A stretch of DNA of 64,000 nucleotides. Source: Phalacrocorax aristotelis (lineage: Eukaryota > Chordata > Aves > Suliformes > Phalacrocoracidae). Every line of letters starts with the position of its first letter. Position 1 is the stretch's first letter. Shown piece by piece: positions 25,301 through 35,023 of the stretch. The DNA is taken from assembly GCF_949628215.1 (NCBI RefSeq), contig NC_134276.1, positions 126,294,125 through 126,358,124 on the forward strand. Direction: 5' to 3'. Under the pieces are notes generated by a model. That model was not told the DNA's origin. It did not search any database and worked only from the letters and a program-made list of their open reading frames with translations. Position numbers and translations under genes: made by a program.

Positions 25301-27032
25301 TCTTATACTGTATTTAGATATTCAGCTTTTACTGAAATCAGAGCAAGTTACATGCCCACATGCCTTTGGGATCCAAGCCATTAGCTCTTCCTTAGTGAGT
25401 ATCTTTGTGGGTTTTTTTTGTTTGTGTTGGGTGTTTTAGTTTTTGGGTTTTTTTGAGATATTTTTTTTTTCCCCAAGCTAAATTTCTATAAGGTCTACAA
25501 AGTTCATCAGACCCATTTGGGATGTGACTTGCTCAAAATACATAAGATATCTCTACAGGCACTGTGCATTAAAAACTCCTAGCTAATCACAGTACTTCAG
25601 CTGAGGTCTGAGGCAGCCTGTGGGTCCCTACTGCATGAAAACTATCAACAGTGTGACGTTTAATGAAACAGCAGTTAATGCTTATATTGATGCAGCCAGT
25701 GCAGATGAGAATGAAGTTCTAATGACTAAATTCACATGCCCAGGTCAGCACTTAAAAGCATTTGGCTTCATATTCCTACATTAAAATCCTGTTTTCTTCT
25801 GTCTTTCCAGTTCAACATTATGCTTATACCAGTTGTATTAAACTTCCAAGGGGGCTTTTAGAAATACAGAAACTTTGTTTTAATTAATCTTGAAAAAAAT
25901 ATTGGTTAGAAAATCTAAATCTGAACTGGAGGCATGCTTTCCATAACATCCGGAAGTGCAATACACTTGAAAATAATCACAAGCTAAAGAAAAACAAAGA
26001 AAACAAGCAATCCACCAATATATATATATAAAAATGCTGTAGTATCCAAATATACCCTTGAATGTAGGAGTAATTTGTACTGTTTCATGCCACTTCATGA
26101 ACAAATAAAAGCTGTGTATGGTGACTATAGTGAACATTGCATAAGAATTCTAAATTACATCCAAGTTCTCTCATCTGTAGCATTGCACTTGCAGTGTTTA
26201 GAATCTTAAGGATAACAAAGAAGATATTTTAATTGCTTGATTGGCATATGCATGTAGGCTGGCCATTCTGCAATGCTATCTGAAAAAAAAATTGAAATTA
26301 GAATTTTGACTTAATAAAGTATGGCAACGCTTGATCCTACAACCTTTACTCGGCAGAACTCAGGATGGACATTTCACAAAAACTACTGAACAACTCAGAA
26401 ACAACATAGCTAGTTCCAAAGTTCATCAGGCTCTGGTTTAAGTGAAAGTGATAGTATCCAAATTAGAATTTGCTGAACGAATAAATATGTTCCAAAGTCT
26501 GGAAGTTTTTGAGATCTTACCAAACCATGGCTCAACTTAACATTGCTTAAAATCTATATACTAAAATAGTTACATTAAATGAAACAAACAAGAAACACCA
26601 ACCCACACAGAAGATGATTTAAGCAAGCCCTGAACATATTTAACAAAAGTGCTCTGCAAACATAAAACTAATTCTATCCACTAATGAAGTAAATAAAAAT
26701 GAGCTTTTAATACTTCACTGGCTCCACTTCAGATCATGCTTTTTAAGGTCATACAAGTTCCTCTGAAGTCAACAGATCAGATTCTAAAATTCCACAGGAG
26801 AGGGGAGACATAAAACACTTTCAGTCACAGGAGTAAAGTAGTTTCATCCTTCCTATCCTGTACTTTGTTACCTGGACTTTTCCTCAGATTCTTGTTTGTA
26901 GGTCCAGCTTGTGATCTGTGCAGCTACATAGTGCTCCCTGACCTTCGTAGCTCCCACCACATGCTTCTCTGAGTCTGGCCACCATGAACCAAGCAGAAGC
27001 AAGAGAAAGAGACACATGCAGTGGAGTGCCAT
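1188..27032 (-). CDS. F5: Coagulation factor V, exons 1-17 (3' part of gene outside window)
   Basis: Secreted plasma procofactor; once cleaved by thrombin it becomes factor Va, which binds factor Xa on phospholipid and speeds prothrombin activation. Seventeen exons join in frame on the minus strand to 1567 residues: signal peptide (about 1-28), A1, A2, B domain (about 739-1279) and most of A3. Phases fit throughout and several exon lengths (213, 144, 222 bp) equal those I recall for human F5. Three thrombin-type sites are visible: SIR/SSR at Arg738, LSPR/S at Arg1148 and YLR/S at Arg1279. The A3 stretch [19 protein letters not shown] matches factor V far better than factor VIII, ceruloplasmin or hephaestin. 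The remaining A3, C1 and C2 exons must lie left of position 1. All introns are GT-AG except a GC donor after exon 6. Identity as F5 is secure; orthology rather than paralogy rests on likeness only. Confidence 0.95.
1628..1714 (+). repeat. 87-bp direct repeat, copy A (F5 intron 16)
   Basis: The first 64 bases (1628-1691) are identical to 2824-2887; the next 23 differ at 5 positions. Starts TGTCAGATGGGAACATCAGG. No repeat family recognised. Confidence 0.9.
2391..2601 (-). CDS. F5: F5 exon 16 (A3)
   Basis: 211 bp, residues 1438-1507, acceptor CTTCTAG, donor GTACTT. Contains [20 protein letters not shown] and [20 protein letters not shown]. Flanked by two near-identical 87-bp copies in introns 15 and 16. 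Phase 1 at the end. Confidence 0.95.
2824..2910 (+). repeat. 87-bp direct repeat, copy B (F5 intron 15)
   Basis: Same orientation as copy A at 1628-1714, 1196 bp away; the pair brackets F5 exon 16. Copy B directly abuts a CR1 3' end at about 2914. Confidence 0.9.
2914..3034 (+). mobile_element. CR1 LINE 3' end
   Basis: Truncated CR1 in F5 intron 15. It shows the usual order: GGAGATATTCAAAACCTGAC, then GATGAGACGATCTCTAGTGA, TCCCTTCCAAC and a TTTCTGTGATC tail. The 5' part is missing, as is normal for CR1. Confidence 0.8.
3073..3309 (-). CDS. F5: F5 exon 15 (A3)
   Basis: 237 bp, residues 1359-1437, acceptor TTTTTTAG, donor GTAAGG. Encodes [40 protein letters not shown] and [16 protein letters not shown], closely matching human A3. 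Phase 0 at both ends. Confidence 0.95.
4394..4556 (-). CDS. F5: F5 exon 14 (A3)
   Basis: 163 bp, residues 1304-1358, acceptor CTTTCAG, donor TCCTA/GTAGGT. Contains [19 protein letters not shown] and [20 protein letters not shown], matching human YKKVVFRKYLDSTF and [18 protein letters not shown]. Phase 2 in, phase 0 out. Confidence 0.94.
6380..8312 (-). CDS. F5: F5 exon 13: end of A2, entire B domain, start of A3
   Basis: 1933 bp, residues 660-1303, acceptor TTTCCAG. Starts [13 protein letters not shown] (end of A2). Acidic stretch about 684-732; thrombin-type site Arg738. The B domain is rich in N-X-S/T sequons (about 17), has a KRKRR-S site at 897-901, a basic region about 1082-1148 with [11 protein letters not shown] and LSPR-S, an acidic Tyr/Asp/Glu region about 1224-1259, and the final site YLR-S at Arg1279. 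A3 begins [14 protein letters not shown]. Human exon 13 is about 2.8 kb; the loss is the nonapeptide-repeat segment (131 residues here between the last two sites, about 527 in human). Two donors 12 bp apart fit the phase: AAAAG/GTTTGG (6380, favoured by alignment length) and GCAGG/GTATAA (6392). Confidence 0.95.
8515..8626. repeat. AT-rich simple sequence with TCTATGAT tail (F5 intron 12)
   Basis: TA-rich, ATATAAATA-like microsatellite followed by TCTATGATTCTATGATTC. That octamer pattern resembles the CR1 3' tail, but no CR1 body precedes it. Confidence 0.5.
10243..10455 (-). CDS. F5: F5 exon 12 (A2)
   Basis: 213 bp, residues 589-659, acceptor TTTTAG, donor GTAAGT. Contains [40 protein letters not shown] and [13 protein letters not shown], matching human GTQNEILTIHFTGHSF and FPMRGESVTV. 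Confidence 0.95.
10867..11017 (-). CDS. F5: F5 exon 11 (A2)
   Basis: 151 bp, residues 539-588, acceptor CTTTCAG, donor GTGAGT. Encodes [20 protein letters not shown], then a stretch ending [14 protein letters not shown], nearly identical in pattern to human A2. Phase 1 at the end. Confidence 0.95.
11792..12003 (-). CDS. F5: F5 exon 10 (A2), ends at the Arg506-equivalent
   Basis: 212 bp, residues 468-538, acceptor CTTTTAG, donor GTAACA. Contains [40 protein letters not shown] and [18 protein letters not shown]. The last six residues align with human DRRGIQ, so the Factor V Leiden position (Arg506) is Lys535 here. Confidence 0.95.
12387..12489 (-). CDS. F5: F5 exon 9 (A2)
   Basis: 103 bp, residues 434-467, acceptor AATATAG, donor GTGAGA. 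Starts [20 protein letters not shown], equivalent to human [20 protein letters not shown]. The stretch is open but contains no ATG, so it is easy to overlook. Confidence 0.93.
13520..13697 (-). CDS. F5: F5 exon 8 (A2)
   Basis: 178 bp, residues 374-433, acceptor TTTTTAAG, donor GTAAGT. Contains [20 protein letters not shown] and [16 protein letters not shown], closely matching human. Ends in phase 0. Confidence 0.95.
14973..15405 (+). mobile_element. CR1 LINE fragment (about 430 bp)
   Basis: Lies in F5 intron 7. Contains CR1 landmarks in order: GAGTCCAGTGGAGGGCCACC, GGGAGCTAGAGCACATGA, ACACAATGGACACGAGCTGC, CATCCTTGGAGATAATGAAA, CCAGAGGTCCTCTCCAACCT and ATTATTCTGTGATT. It is moderately diverged with no intact reading frame. 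Confidence 0.85.
15440..15605 (-). CDS. F5: F5 exon 7 (A1-A2 linker, start of A2)
   Basis: 166 bp, residues 319-373, acceptor CAATTAG, donor GTAAAG. Encodes the linker after Cys330 and then [20 protein letters not shown], the start of A2. In human the linker carries the activated-protein-C site Arg306 (mature numbering); the aligned residue here is Val335, with Lys336, Lys337 and Arg339 just after it. Phase 2 at the end. Confidence 0.95.
15878..15920 (+). repeat. Poly-T / G interrupted low-complexity tract
   Basis: Long T runs split by GTGGGGGGTTGTTTG in F5 intron 6. Simple sequence only. Confidence 0.8.
16379..16600 (-). CDS. F5: F5 exon 6 (A1), followed by a GC donor
   Basis: 222 bp, residues 245-318, acceptor TTTCAG. 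Encodes [18 protein letters not shown], then [18 protein letters not shown] and [12 protein letters not shown]. It must end CACCTGCAAG/GCAAGG: there is no usable GT, the phase (1) fits the next exon, and the join HLQ-AGM matches human HLQ-AGM. This is a GC-AG intron, a known minor class whose donor usually has strong flanking bases, as here. Confidence 0.93.
16898..16914 (+). repeat. Run of 17 G (F5 intron 5)
   Basis: Uninterrupted poly-G. Length in the assembly may be unreliable because such runs are hard to sequence. Confidence 0.9.
17467..17652 (+). mobile_element. CR1 LINE 3' end
   Basis: Lies in F5 intron 5, ending about 47 bp from exon 5 on its donor side. Clear CR1 signature: GAGGGTGACAGAGCAGTGGA, ACAGGCTGCCCAGGGAGG, ATTCAAAACCCACCTGGACA, GATGATCTCCAGGGGTCCCT and CTGTTCTGTGA. 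Confidence 0.9.
17699..17842 (-). CDS. F5: F5 exon 5 (A1)
   Basis: 144 bp, residues 197-244, acceptor TTCATAG, donor GTATTG. Encodes [20 protein letters not shown] then [12 protein letters not shown], matching human FAVFDESKSW and YTVNGYVNGTMP. A CR1 3' end finishes only about 47 bp from this exon, on its donor (intron 5) side. Confidence 0.95.
18804..19377 (-). mobile_element. Solo LTR of an avian endogenous retrovirus, sense to F5
   Basis: A 574-bp block in F5 intron 4 that starts TG and ends CA and carries landmarks of an LTR family common in birds. On the minus strand these are GTCTGGCTGGTATGGAGTTA, a segment about an interacting run of short A/T words, AATAAAAGCTGGAGG (plus 19098-19103 is the complement of AATAAA), TTTATCAACCCAC and a GGTCAACCCACCACA end. 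The flanking 5-mers CAGAC and CAGGC differ by one base and look like a decayed target-site duplication. No internal viral gene is present, so this is a recombined solo LTR. Confidence 0.85.
20481..20520. repeat. Palindrome / hairpin in F5 intron 4
   Basis: A perfect 24-bp palindrome (20491-20514, arm TCCATCCTATAA) extended by ATAGCA/TGCTAT after a 4-base bulge. A further partial copy of the arm (TTATAGGAT) follows at about 20523. Confidence 0.85.
20725..20937 (-). CDS. F5: F5 exon 4 (A1)
   Basis: 213 bp, residues 126-196, acceptor TTGGCAG, donor GTAATG. Contains [40 protein letters not shown] and [10 protein letters not shown], the strongly conserved disulfide-bearing block of the A1 domain. 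Confidence 0.95.
21898..21958 (+). mobile_element. CR1 LINE 3' terminal fragment
   Basis: Lies in F5 intron 3. Only the last ~60 bases of CR1 remain: GACCAGATGACCTCCAGAGG, CCTTCCAACCTCAACCACTC and TGATTCAGTG. Confidence 0.75.
22190..22312 (-). CDS. F5: F5 exon 3 (A1)
   Basis: 123 bp, residues 85-125, acceptor CTGCAG, donor GTAAAT. Encodes [20 protein letters not shown] followed by [12 protein letters not shown], a typical cupredoxin-like strand pair of an A domain. Phase 1 at both ends. Confidence 0.94.
23711..23802 (-). CDS. F5: F5 exon 2 (A1)
   Basis: 92 bp, residues 54-84, between acceptor TTTCAG and donor GTAAAT. Contains [19 protein letters not shown], which matches the human A1 segment with KKIVYREYEPYFKKEKP. 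Ends in phase 1. Confidence 0.93.
23803..26871 (-). other. F5 intron 1, no gene seen
   Basis: About 3.1 kb between exons 1 and 2. I see T-rich tracts (about 25408-25470) and a short TA repeat near 26020, but no coding or RNA signal. Confidence 0.6.
26872..27032 (-). CDS. F5: F5 exon 1 (coding part): signal peptide and start of A1
   Basis: Start ATG at 27032-27030 has A at -3 and G at +4. It begins [18 protein letters not shown], a hydrophobic signal peptide, and runs into [14 protein letters not shown], the conserved opening of the A1 domain. An in-frame ATG further upstream (27137) would place 35 extra residues before the hydrophobic core and is not preferred. Ends AGTCCAG/GTAACA, leaving two bases of codon 54. 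Confidence 0.92.
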
Positions 27033-30000
27033 GTTACAGATGCCTGCTGATGCTGCTCTGGAAGACGAGGAAACTGCTGCTTTTATTGTTGTTGCTGCTT
27101 CTAACTTCCCCTCAGAAATGAAATAATCGTGATGCAAGAGGGTAACAGCAATTTGCTATGCTCAGGTCATTGCTCTTCACCTCCTCCTCCCCTTACTGAC
27201 AGGGATCCAATAGAGATAAAAAAAACTGTTTGAACTACCTTCCTTCCCCTCCTCCACACCAACTTCAGTGAGAGACAAGCACCAAGGAGAAGCAGCTTCA
27301 GCCCCACTACAGACTGGGTGGGTCATTGTCTACTGAAGCAGCAGGATATCAGAGGCAGAAAACAATTACTTAGATTACTTAAAATTACAGGATGCTTGAA
27401 TTGCATGGTTAGGAAGAAGGGGGGCATATTTTCTATCTTGCCAGAAAACAGAAACGCAGCACATGCCTGGCACTAATGGAAATTTCCCAGTTAGATGCTC
27501 CACCTCCTAAGAAAGCATTCCCAGTTAGAAAGCAAAATGCTGAGGGATTAAGTGTGGAGACCTGAAGTGGATACAGAGCCAAGTCTAGTTCAAGTCTAGT
27601 TCAGATCACCATATATGGCATACTCATAACAGTAAGTTAGTAACCTTTCCAAACATGTTGTCAGCTTCAGTTTGGTTCCCACTACACCCTCAGGTATCTC
27701 AGGTAATGGATAATGAACAGGCTTCTCAGTGGCAGCTAACAGGTCAGCCCGAAGACTTGCCCATAGTCAGAATCCTTCTCATCTTGTCTTGATTACGATC
27801 TATTTTAGGTATTTATCAAAAGAGAAACTATGAGGAAAATACCTTTTGATAAGCTAATTATCAGTGACAACTGTTATCACCAAAAATGTTTCCCTGCTTT
27901 TGCTGGTGCTGAGAAGTGTGCCGAAAAACCCGAGAAAATTGCCAAGTGTGTTTCCTGTACATTGGTATTACTGGGAAAAGAAAAATCCCTACCTATTTTT
28001 TTCAAGGGTAGAAGATCAGACCTTTTTCAATAATGTTTTGCTAATGTTTTCATGCAAAAATACCTAAAACCCCAAATCAAAAATAATTCCACCCCAGATG
28101 CAGACAAAAATAAGGACATTTCCTCAGGCTACTTGAAAAGAAAACGTGATCAATTCTAGGTTTGATTGTTCACCAGCAGAATGGTCTAGCTGGCAGCTTG
28201 GTTAATTCTATCCAAGCTATATGGTACCAGATGGACTTAGAAGAGATAGGGAAGATGGTTGGAAAGAAACTGAAGACCATTAATGGCTAAATGCTCCCTA
28301 CCAAACTTCAGGATAGTTTGGTGCCTATGACTTTGGTGTCCAAGGGCCACTTTGACAGCGTAAGACTACAGACATCATGGCACAGTTTCAAGGCGGTTAC
28401 CTCCTCATATATCTGCAAGGAGTTAATCACTTGTTCCCATGAGCAGCTTTGACACATACATTATGTACGAAAAGGATTCGAAACCCCAAATCCAGCAACA
28501 ATTAAGTTGGACCAGAACATGTGCACTGATACTGAAGAGAAAATCTTAGGTAAACACAGTCCAATAGTATTTAATTACTCACTGACTATTGTTTTGATTA
28601 AGGAATACACCATAAACCTTGGTAAACTATTTCTATAATTTTAAAGTAAAAAGTTGTAACATTTGTCTCATTTCTACTCTGGTCCCAATCTCATCTCTGG
28701 CTCAGGATCTAATTCAGTGCTGGTGCCGAGTTTGATAGTTGGTGTGAAAATGCCTATAATTTAGATTTTTATGAAAGAAATCTCTGCGCAGATGGCCAAC
28801 TCCTTTCTGCGATCCAAAACTGTTGGGAAGCAGCTGATGCTGAAGTGCCTGGCACACTCTGTTAAACCTAAGCCATCTTCAGTCTCATCTCGAGGTCTTC
28901 AACATTCTTACGGAAGCACACAGGAAATATATTGTGCATCCTTATCAGAACAGGAACCGATTCATGTCTGAGTCCAGTCTCCACAATGCTGTTCCTAAAA
29001 GTCCCTCCCTTACAGGGATTTGAGGAACTTCTTATATTCTTATGTGGCTGAGGAGATGAAACTAAAATACACTTTAAGCAAGTCTTCCTGTAATTATGTT
29101 CAATTAACTCAGTGTTTGAATTTGAATTTTCTATCATAGGTTTCTAATACTTAATTCTTCCCTGTAATAAAAGCTAAAATATTGCAGCCTAAAAATTAAT
29201 AACCAGCACACCTGCTTAAAACCCCTTGCTTTGTGACTGTGAGCTGGGAATCATCAAAGCTGACATCAGTTAGTTACTTCTCTTTTATCCATTTTGATGA
29301 ATTTGGGTGTTGTATTTTTCCAGTTTCTTAGCCAATGAATCGTGCAGTACCAATCAAATGGTAAAAGGAATTAAAAATGCATTACATGAGGGAAATTCCT
29401 TTCACAAGGGTGGCTGATAATACTAATCGTTTTAAAGAGGAGTATCAAATTAGACCAGATATACTTTCCATTAAGCCACAGTGATTAGCATGTGTTACCC
29501 TTCTTTAATCCTTTAAGAAGTCCAATATTGGCTACTCCTTTATTTTCTCTCCTTCCTGCACCTCTTAGGATTAATATAAGATTGAGCCGCCTGAAATTAT
29601 CTGGGTCAGCCTGTTTGGCTTTTTTTCCCTTTTTTTTTTTTTTCCTTTAAGCTATTGCATCACATTGTCTCCTCTAGGCTTTGGGAAGTTTCAGTGTGTT
29701 CTGAAAATCATTACTAATAATCCAAAGACCTTGTTCCCTGTCACCTGACCATTAACCTCCAGTATCTGCAATTATATCCTGTGTCTGACGTGGTAAAAGT
29801 CTAATATATGCATGTAATTTTTTCAGTTAGCATTGGTTGCCTGCAAGCTGTTACTATTAGTCACATGATAAGTGACTACAGAATACATTCTTCAGGCTGA
29901 AGTCTTACAAGACAATGCCACTTCACTGCCTACTCATATATGTAGCCATAATCTTAGCTTCTTCCACTTCACAACACTGCACATGCAGCAAACTTCATAT

Positions 30001-33000
30001 TTTATCCTCATTGCTTATGCACATGTTCAAATGCAATTTACATTTGGTCACCAGCAACATCAAATGATCTTGCGGGCAAAAGCCATGCACAGAGGAGCAC
30101 AGGTCTAGTCCATACTGGCAAAACAATCACTGCAGCACAATGAACAATGTTATTCCCAAAACTAAGCAGTACTTTGGGGATGTACTGACAGTGAAATGCC
30201 AGATGAAAAGAAAGCATGGAAAGAGAAGCATAAGCAATGCTTTTTAACACTAAAAGCAGCTCTGCAACTTCTAACTGGGGAAGATTACCATCTATTCGGT
30301 CACCCAGTAATTATGGTCCCGGATTCTTGTTGTGCTACGTGTGAAAACATACTAAAAGAGTAGACCCACAGTACTGCTCTAAGGCTGACCTTTAAAACTA
30401 GCTGGGATTGCCAGTTTTTCACCCAGAACAGCCTAAACCAAGCCTAAGCAATCAAGAGCAGATAAGTCAAAAAGAGCTGTAAAGGGGTGATTTGCAACTT
30501 TCTGCAAATCATAGATTAGGACCCACCATAAACTTCGTTCTGCTTCGTCACAAACGCTGTCCTAAATGCTAGCAAGGTGGCCATATCCTGATGGCTGCCA
30601 TCAGTTTTAACAATTGTATTACAGTAACTGAGAGGGAGCTAGTATAGAGAAGAAAAAGTTGTAAAGCAATTATTGAATTGGTTGCTAATAATGCCCTAAC
30701 ATCTCTCTCGCTCTCATTCAAACACACAAATCGATGCACAATGGTCCAGCAAGCGCACTTTGTTTAGCACAGGGTGAAAGGATTTCATGAGCAAACAAGG
30801 AGTTAATTATTGACCAGCAGTGAACACATGGTTCTGAATGTAGGTAAAAAGAGGGGGCACTTACCAAATCTGCCAGGCACAACTCAGAACAGAAGCCATC
30901 AGGTAAATATCTTCACTTCTGGAAGAAGGCACTAAAGCCAAGAAAGGTTAATCTGTGAAATGGCTGATTTCAGAAGTTTGAAGTAGATGTATTGTGTCAA
31001 AAACCACATGAATAGGCAAAAAGAAAATATGGCAGAGAAACTTAGGCTTTCTTTCAGACAACTTATTCAACAGGAATACGTATATGCGTTTTGTATTTGA
31101 CGGCAGCTCATACAGGAACACATTCTGTGTAACTCCTACAGGCAGGCAGGCCACGTAACTGGTGTGGTTATACACGCACTGCAAAGCAGTAAGAATGTAG
31201 AACAGCATTTCAGACTAGTCTGGTGCTACAGGCTTCAGAACATACATAATCATGTTGCTTTAAACCTAAATACATTGATGTGTTTTAAACCTGTATTTTT
31301 CCTTAGGAGAAAAGCAAGTGTCCTTGATTAGAACCTGTTTCTCCAGTTGATATGCTTGCCAAAGCCAATTATTTATCAGGACCCAAAACTATTTGCACAG
31401 AAATGCTGAATTCAATAAACAGTTTCAGAGAAAAAGAAGTATATGAGGTTTTTTTAATATTGTAAAATCTAATTCCAGTACTTTAACAAATCTAAGACCA
31501 CTGGCTTTTGGCCTGAAAAAAAAAATAATTTTAAGGAACAAAGAGAGAGAAGGATACACTAGCTTCCTCTGTTCAAAAAGTACATTCATAACATCTGACT
31601 TAAAATTTTGGACTGACCTGAAAGAAGCCCTCCCCCCACCCATTTAATTTTTGCCAGAAAATTTTCCAGTTTGGCTGCACAACGAATTTTGCTCCTACTC
31701 TAAGCCGTGTTTGTTTAGAGTGTGTTCTAGTTTGTTGTCTTTAGTAAGAGATTTTGTTATTTGCCCAGGCTTACAACTGATACGCTGAATCCGACCAGCT
31801 GCCCACGGGCTAAGGCAGACTAGCAGCAAACCCCACTTGGCTTTCTTTCTGTAGAGAAGTACTAAGAATACCAGCGCCCACGACATGATGTTAACCAGGT
31901 AGTACAGGATTGCAAGTTTGCAACTAGGAAGATGTGCATCTTTTCATCGTAAACCCTTGCTGGAACTGAAAGCGGATTATTAAAAAAAGAGATCCTCTTG
32001 CATCAAGCTGTTTTGTACACATACCTGCTTTCAACAATAGGTCTGATACTTTGGCTGAAGTAACTTTTTCTTCTTTCATATGGTTGCATTTTCTACATCC
32101 AGGGATTTTTTATTTTTTTTTTAAAGTAAACCTAGAACAACTCTCAAGTTACCAGCAGAGAAGGTTATTTTCCAATAGGAAAGCAGATAGGTATGTTTCA
32201 GGAAGAAACATTAAATCAGTAAGCTTTTAGCCCAATAAGACATTAAATCACTTCTGTCCCTAAGGACTTTACAACACACAGACAAATTGAATGCATTCTA
32301 GTTCTCCAGCAACGGATCAGGTTGGTTGTTAGCAAACTGGTTAAACAAGCTCCACTTTCCCACACCTAAAAATGCAGCCACAGAAGGACAAAGTTGAAAT
32401 TGCCCTTAGTCTTTAATTATTTCTACCCTTCACTATTTGCAGTTTAGACTTTGATTAGACTTTTAGAAGACTAAATACAGAAGTGCATGTCCCATGTATT
32501 ACTTAGAAGTTACTGCTCTGAGTTTTTTTTCTTCTGTATTTATTTTTATTGGAAGCAAGTCTTTTTTGTGTTTTAGAAGTATTTCATGTAAGTTGAGGAC
32601 TAGGTATCTTAAATTTGACAACAGAGCTTGTGATGGCCATTATTTTAAATCTTTGTAAGGTTATTCCCTTTGCATCATAACCATTCCCTGTGCCTAACTT
32701 TGGTTCAGATTCAGTGGAATCAAAATTTCACCCACATCTTCACTGCATGCAGCACCTGTAAACTAGAACCTACTCCAGGTCCAAGATCAAGAGATAAAGA
32801 TCTAGAAAGCAAGTAAAGAGCCACAAGAACTCTAAGATGTGCTGTAGGAAAGGGACTCCAGCAGAGCAGAACTGTTCTCAGGAGCTATTCTAATGCAGGG
32901 GGAAAATTCAGACAACTAGTGACCGTATAGGATTTGCCAGAAGCTATAACTGAGGTTACTATGTTTGCATAGGTTTATAGCAGCTCCTACAGCAGCAATC

Positions 33001-34740
33001 TTCACTTCTAACAGGAATTTTTAATACTAGCCCCAAACAGAAGAAAATTGTTAATGCACAGTACAACTGCTCCAAGTGTAGCCAGGCCAAATTTGTTTGC
33101 TCAGGTAGAGCCACTTTGATATCCAGCCAAGCAGAGCGCCACATATTAGTCACCAAGCACCGGGTTTTGTGATACTAGATATTTCTGTGCTACAAATGCC
33201 ATAAGACATCAAATATCACAGTGCTGATGGAAGCCATTAGTAAGTTCTCTTCAGTTCTGCTGTTCCTCTATTTTTCTGCTATGGTCAGAAAAAAAGGCCT
33301 GCATCAGTTTATACTTCAAAAAAAAAAAAATCACACCACTTTTGTCAACAGCCTAACAAAGAAGAATGTGTTATTTGTTAACTCAGCATACTGGAAAACA
33401 GTGAAAGACTAAGTCACTTTCCTAAAGGAGGAGAATAGACATCATCTACGAAGGACATTTCATAAGATTCTGCCAGAGCAAAGGAAAAAAGAAACATACA
33501 TCACTGCTGGTTTTAAGTGATACTCCCTCTTTGTTCGTCTCCAAAACCCCCTATTTGTTGGGTGGAGAACAGGTACTTCCTTCATTACCAAAACCCCCAA
33601 AATATCTTTGAAATTAGTCTGATCAGGAAAATCCTATGGCATGACTCAGTGGGTGTGGCTAAGTTTTAAAAGGTTTCAGCTAGCATTACTCTTCACTATG
33701 CAGACATTTCTTAAGATATTGTCCTAGAAAGAGGAAGTGAAGATAGATATCAAAAGAGGAAAGCCAATTTAAGCATAGTACACAGAACTTGAATACAGGC
33801 TCTCATGTGAGGAACAGCATGGTACAGAGGACAGCCAAGATGGGGACCAGTTGTACCAAGACAGGGACCAACCTTCCTACCCAACAGTAAATTCAGTCAG
33901 TTGCAGATGCCCAACTTCAGATTACCTTGCAGAATGCAAGTTGGATGCTGGGGACACAAAGATGCTGTCCCGAAAGCTAAACAGAGTTTAAGTGAACCTA
34001 ATACATATAAGTGTATATATATTAAAAAATGTATTTTTATATGATTGTCCTTCTTTCCATTTTCATTAATGAAAACCTTACACTTTACGGGGCAGAAAGT
34101 GGCTGCTAAAGCCTGGATGCATCTGCAATATCTCAATTCATAAGCCACCCCACGTATATTTACCCCAAAAAGGAAATAATGCTGTTAGACTACCAGTTAG
34201 TGTAGTTGAGGCAGACAAGTAATAAAGATTGAACTTTCCTCTACCCTAGCAATCTTCTCCCTTCACCCCCAAACTGTAATTTTGTTAACAAGACTCTTCT
34301 TACCTTTATTACAAGATGAACAGGCTACATGCTAATATTCCTCCTTTGTCTCCCAAAAAATTCCATCTCAAAACACTGGTCTTGCTCATATGTAAATCGA
34401 AATCACCTTTCAAAGACTGGTTAGTCACGGCTATTTTAGTTTAAGATGTAGTCCAATTTTCCTAACAAGATAACTTATTTTCTTTCAGCTTTCAAAACCC
34501 TCCTCCAGCTAGAGGAAACAACCATTCATAACTAGGAAAAATCCACATAGCTCTCAAATGAATTTAAATGGGAGGGAGGAAAAAAAAAATTTCACGTGTT
34601 CAGGAATCAGCAATGAAGCCAAAAGCATTAGGCTTCTACTAGGAAAGTAGATTTTAGCTTCCAATATAGACAAAAATAGCCTTCTGTTGAAAGGAAATTG
34701 AGGGAATTATGGAGAAAAAGTCCCACCTCTTAATGCAGCG
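27033..34740. other. Intergenic region between F5 5' end and ATG3 3' end
   Basis: Holds the F5 5' UTR and promoter (near 27033-27250, not resolvable by eye) and about 7.5 kb without a recognisable gene. In human the gene on the 3' side of ATG3 is BTLA; no immunoglobulin-domain exon was recognised here. Poly-T near 29620-29646 and scattered A-rich tracts are the only simple features. The short open frames have no splice context or likeness I can name. Confidence 0.6.
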
Positions 34741-34761
34741 TCTGTATAGGAATGGAAGTGA

Positions 34762-34820
34762 TTTATTTATATTACACACAAAGATATTTATTAAAAAGGC
34801 TGGTAATGGAACATTTTATT
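34762..34820 (-). other. ATG3 candidate polyadenylation signals
   Basis: Three AATAAA hexamers on the minus strand (plus TTTATT at 34815-34820, 34787-34792 and 34762-34767), 122-180 bases after the stop. They would give a short 3' UTR of about 150-220 bases. Which is used cannot be told. Confidence 0.6.
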
Positions 34821-34941
34821 TTAATGCATCAACCTGATAAAAGATTAGTTACAGAAATTGTGTATAATGTTGTATAAGTCAGATGGATGGGTTATTTAAA
34901 AAAAAGATTTGATAATTAGAGAAGGACATCTCTTATTCTAG

Positions 34942-35023
34942 TTACATCGTAAAGTGCCTCGTGTAGTCATATTCTATCGTTGGAATGACCGCCTGTACAA
35001 ATTTCAAGAAAATAAGAAGATAC
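34942..35023 (-). CDS. ATG3: ATG3 exon 12 (coding part) with stop
   Basis: 82 nt, residues 288-314 plus [23 protein letters not shown] then YTRHFTM. The acceptor AAACTCAG lies about 12 bases after a perfect U12 branch site TTCCTTAAC (35043-35035). Confidence 0.98.

Noticed and set aside
1188..27032. Factor VIII, ceruloplasmin or hephaestin as identity of the A-domain gene
   Set aside because: The A3 and linker sequences, the B-domain basic LSPR region and the YLRS light-chain start match factor V; the factor VIII acidic a3 region is absent, and ceruloplasmin/hephaestin lack a B domain.
27830..28067. Possible BTLA-like or other small gene in the F5-ATG3 gap
   Set aside because: The two overlapping short frames have a few cysteines but no immunoglobulin signature, signal peptide or splice context.
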